In this document: in pieces, positions 60,998 to 64,000 of the stretch
Layout of the letters: each line of letters starts with the position of its first letter
Numbering within the stretch: the first letter of the stretch is position 1
From: Hirsutella rhossiliensis
Taxonomy: Eukaryota > Ascomycota > Sordariomycetes > Hypocreales > Ophiocordycipitaceae
DNA length: 64,000 nt
Direction of reading: 5' to 3'
NCBI RefSeq assembly: GCF_020360975.1
Contig: NW_025408676.1
Span: 1,302,001-1,366,000 of the forward strand
The notes under the pieces: generated by a model
What the model was told of the DNA's origin: nothing
What the model saw: the letters and a program-made list of their open reading frames with translations, nothing else
Databases searched by the model: none
Position numbers and translations under genes: made by a program

Positions 60998-62412
60998 CTA
61001 AGGTAAGTAAAGGGCGCTTTAAGCGCGATAAAAGGTATAGTAATTAAGGGTATTATATAGCTAGCTATAAAGGTTAATAGTTATTATAAGCTTATTATAG
61101 CTTATATAATCCCTTAACTAAAGTTTCCCTTAATCCTTAAGAAACCTTAGTTATTATATATAAAGTTATACTTAGTTTTATACTAAAGGAAGCTATAGTT
61201 TAAGCTTATATAATAATAGGTCTACTATAATAACGGTTTTATAAGTATAGGACTAAGTATATAAGCTTTATACTTAGTATAAGAAGTCCTTACTTTTATT
61301 TTTATAGGAACTATATAATAAGTAAAGTAAGGTTAAGGCTAAGTAGCGGCTAATATAGCGGTTTATATAGTTAGCTTAGTAGATATTAATAAGGCCCTTT
61401 AAATAAAAAAGCTAAAGTCGCTCTTTAAGCTATAGTAATAGATACTAAAGCGCTTTTACGACCTCTTATTACTATTTAAGTCTTAAAAAGTAAATAAGCT
61501 TAACCTATATAAGCTAAGGGTAGACTATAGGATTATACTCTATACTAATAAAAAAGGGTAAGAACTACTTATATTATTTAGACCGCTATATAGTATATTA
61601 TATATAGAGCTACTAATACTAAAGAAGACGTTAAAAGACCTCTTAAATAAGGGTTTTATTTAAGTAAGTAGCTTTAATATAAGAGCGCTAGTCTTATTTA
61701 TATATAAACTAAAGAGTAAGATATAGTTTTATTATAACTATAGGGCTCTAAATATAATTATAAGGCTAGACTACTATCTTTTACCCTTAATCTTAGATAT
61801 ACTTTATAACCTTTTAAAGGTAAAGTAGTTTATAAAGCTAGATATAAAATAAGCGTTTTATAAGGTATAGATCTTAAAGGGTAATAAGTAAAAGATAGCG
61901 TTTTATATATACTATAGCTTATTTAAGTAGCTTATAACGCCCTTTAGCTTCTTAAAAGCGCTTACTACCTTTTAATATTATATTAATAATATACTTTAAG
62001 ACTTCCTTAATAAGTTCGCCTTTATATATATAAATAATATCTTTATCTATATAAACGGCTCCTATAAGAACTATATATAGAAAGTATAAAGGGTCTTAAA
62101 GTACCTTTAACTTTATAAGCTTTACTTTAACTTAAATAAGTATAAATTTAAGGTTAAGAGGGTTAAGTACCTAAGCTTTATTATTTATATAAGTATAGGT
62201 ATATAGGTAGATCTTATAAAGATCTAAGTAATCTAAGACTAAGTAGCCCTAACTATATAGATAGGTATATAGAGCTTCCTTAGGTTTATAAACTATTATA
62301 GGATATTTATTAAGGGCTTCTCTTATATTATAATACCCTTAAATAAGATTACTAAGAAATAAACTACCTTTTATTAAGGGCCTATATAAAAAGGAGCGTT
62401 TTATATACTTAA

Positions 62413-64000
62413 GTATAAGGGCTTTTGCCTTATATAGGCCTAGACTAAGGTCTAGGCTAAGTTTATATATAAGCGGCCTCTATGCCTATATAGGCTAGGC
62501 CTATACTTCTCTTCCTTTTCCCCTTTATAGATTATTAACCTTCTTTTAACGGACCGTACCTAAGCCTACGCCTTTACCTATTCTATAATAGTATAATCTA
62601 CCTTTTATTTTACCCTCTCCGTATCCCTATATATAGAATAGCTATTTTTAGCTACCTTTAAAGCCGACGTTTAATTACTTAGTCTAGTTAAACCGCCCGC
62701 GCTAGTATATACGCACGCGAAATATCTATACTCCTATAGTCGCAAAATTAAGGCGAATATAATACTTAGTTCGCCTAGGCAATCGAGAGCCTCTTATAAT
62801 AGTAGGGCTCTATACGACTAAGAGCGGTACTACCGCACCTTAGTAAGTTCGACGGCTCCTCTATAGAGCTCGAGCCGTAGCTACTTTATATAGAAGCGAA
62901 GCTCCGTACTAATAGCGCTATAATAAGGGATATCCGCGCCTAATTCGACTATCTTTACGCGAGCCTATCCCTATACCTATAAAGGTATCTCTTACCGTTT
63001 ACGCGTACTAATATAAACGGACTAGCCGACCTCCTCGTAAAGCTCTATACTAATTACGGCGAACCTAACGTAGCTAAGTTAGTAGGCTAGGAGCTTATAA
63101 TGCTCCGTTAAAAGCGGAGTAAAGCTATTCCGGCCTACCTTATACGGTTCGAAGAGGTGCTTTATCGAGTAGATATATATAGCTAGCCCGACGCGGTAAA
63201 GTATAATTACCTTATTACGAGCTTAAATTTAGATTAGCGTACCTATCTAAGCGAAAGGTCTATACTACTAGATACGTATACCGATCTCGTCTACCTTCTT
63301 CGCGAGCTTAATAGTAATAAGTTTCTTTTTTTATCTTCTTCTATAGTATAAAAAGAGGATAACGCTAGTAATACTATAGATATCTCTATCTCTGCCTCGA
63401 GGACCGAGGATAGAAAGAGGTAGCGATAAGAGGGTGGCTATATAGGCTACGGTAGTAAATCCTACTAGTTTTTAAAGTACCCGCGCTAGGAAGCGCGGGT
63501 AAACGCACTCTAAGTAGTAGAGGAACGTACGCGCTAGGACGGAAAGGAGGTTAGGTTCGACGATAGCGACTCTAGCAACGAGTAATCTTAGTAATACCTC
63601 TATAGGCTTCGTTAGCGTCCCCTTATATACGGTAGTAGCTACTATATAAACGGGACGTATGCCTATAGCGACCGAAAGGGCGGCTAAGATATAGGAAGGC
63701 CGCTAATATAATATAACTATAGCGAAAAGGAGTGCCTATATAGCCCTATACGGGAGGGAGCGGAGCCTTATATACTAAAGTACCGTCCCTTACGTTACGG
63801 TAATAAGAGCTACTACCGTACGCCGATATAAAGGGGGCGGGATACTATAAGCTTACCGAAGCTAGCTACGCGCTATTCCATATACCTCCGCTCCTTAGCT
63901 AGAAGTACTAAAGCCCGACTCCTAGGGCGCGGCCCCTACTAATAATATAGTCTATCTAAGAAGCTTGCTTAGGAGGGTATTATACGTTATTTACTAACGT
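62413..64000 (+). mobile_element. Start of another retroelement, truncated by the window
   Basis: This DNA is unlike gypsy-A to its left. Its first 190 bases recur inverted at 17726-17915. It is less AT-rich than its surroundings and keeps codon-like sequence from about 62640. It runs off the window end, so its class (LTR or not) cannot be settled. Confidence 0.65.
62900..63600 (+). pseudogene. Gag-like relic
   Basis: A frame reads KSAIPAYLIRFEEVLYRVD, then a tract with DAVKYNYLITSLNLD, RTYLSERSILLDTYTDLVYL and LLRELNS. That spacing (a YLxRFE core, then VKxNxLxxGLN and a TY-LVxxLR motif) resembles the gag domain of fungal LTR retroelements (about 63090-63330). In-frame TAG/TAA stops fit RIP of CAG, CAA and TGG. 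A possible knuckle follows near 63460-63510, though its residues are not clear. No complete frame. Confidence 0.55.

Larger units (their letters stand above)
51530..62412 (+). mobile_element. gypsy-A copy 2, plus strand, interrupted by gypsy-B
   Basis: 5' LTR 51530-51715 (reverse complement of 28228-28415), then gag to 53104, then gypsy-B, then resumption at 60998 and on through RT to about 62412. The 3' end (RNase H, integrase, 3' LTR) is lost, and another element starts at 62413. Gag has a knuckle relic near 52705-52800. RT resembles the minus-strand copy (61640-62050). Confidence 0.85.

Noticed and set aside
1..64000. Mitochondrial or bacterial origin for the AT-rich DNA
   Set aside because: CA/TG depletion with TA excess, LTR and LINE elements and a spliced nuclear gene point to RIP-mutated nuclear DNA.

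Overview
The window is nuclear DNA of a filamentous ascomycete (Pezizomycotina). Two observations support this. First, about 95% of it is transposon debris in which the dinucleotides CA and TG have almost vanished and TA is in great excess, the signature of repeat-induced point mutation (RIP, C-to-T in CpA). Second, the one intact gene has short introns with GTRNGY donors, CTRAC branch points and YAG acceptors, and encodes a fungal Golgi mannosyltransferase subunit. I cannot name the species. Lines of the ORF set other than this gene are shadows or artefacts.

Layout. 1-3747: RIP-mutated repeats I cannot classify, with a GC-rich patch at about 1,560-2,050. 3748-4276: a small, largely unmutated insert carrying an LTR-end/primer-binding-site-like motif. 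4277-7156: the unmutated gene island. It holds a repeat copy (4509-4666), a promoter region, and an ANP1-type gene with five exons (5069-7124) whose product ends in a perfect 40-unit Lys-Glu-Gln repeat. 7157-8284: RIP-mutated, unclassified. 8412-14723: Ty1/copia element 'copia-1' with two 486-bp LTRs. 14724-19761: pieces of a non-LTR retrotransposon ('LINE-C') and other fragments. 19762-28082: an old copia-2 relic with a complete copia-2 element (20229-26276, 568-bp LTRs, 5-bp target duplication) inserted in its LTR and a truncated LINE-C in its body. About 28083-35345: a partial copia-1-family LTR interrupted by Ty3/gypsy element 'gypsy-A' (minus strand, 28228-35176). 35368-42716: the longest LINE-C copy. 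42717-51529: a chain of gypsy-B, LINE-C and gypsy-A fragments. 51530-62412: a second gypsy-A copy (plus strand) interrupted by chromovirus 'gypsy-B' (53105-60997). 62413-64000: the start of another retroelement with a gag-like region.

None of the transposon proteins is intact: the frames are broken by TAA/TAG codons at former CAA/CAG/TGG sites. Families were recognised from conserved residues that survive between the stops. Perfectly matching LTR lengths and target duplications let the insertion order be read: LINE-C and copia relics are oldest; gypsy-A, copia-2 and gypsy-B came later. The one functional gene sits alone, and RIP-mutated DNA begins about 30 bp after its stop codon. I found no rRNA, complete tRNA, CRISPR or prokaryotic-type feature, and no biosynthetic or defence system. 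Family names (copia-1, LINE-C and so on) are local labels used only here.
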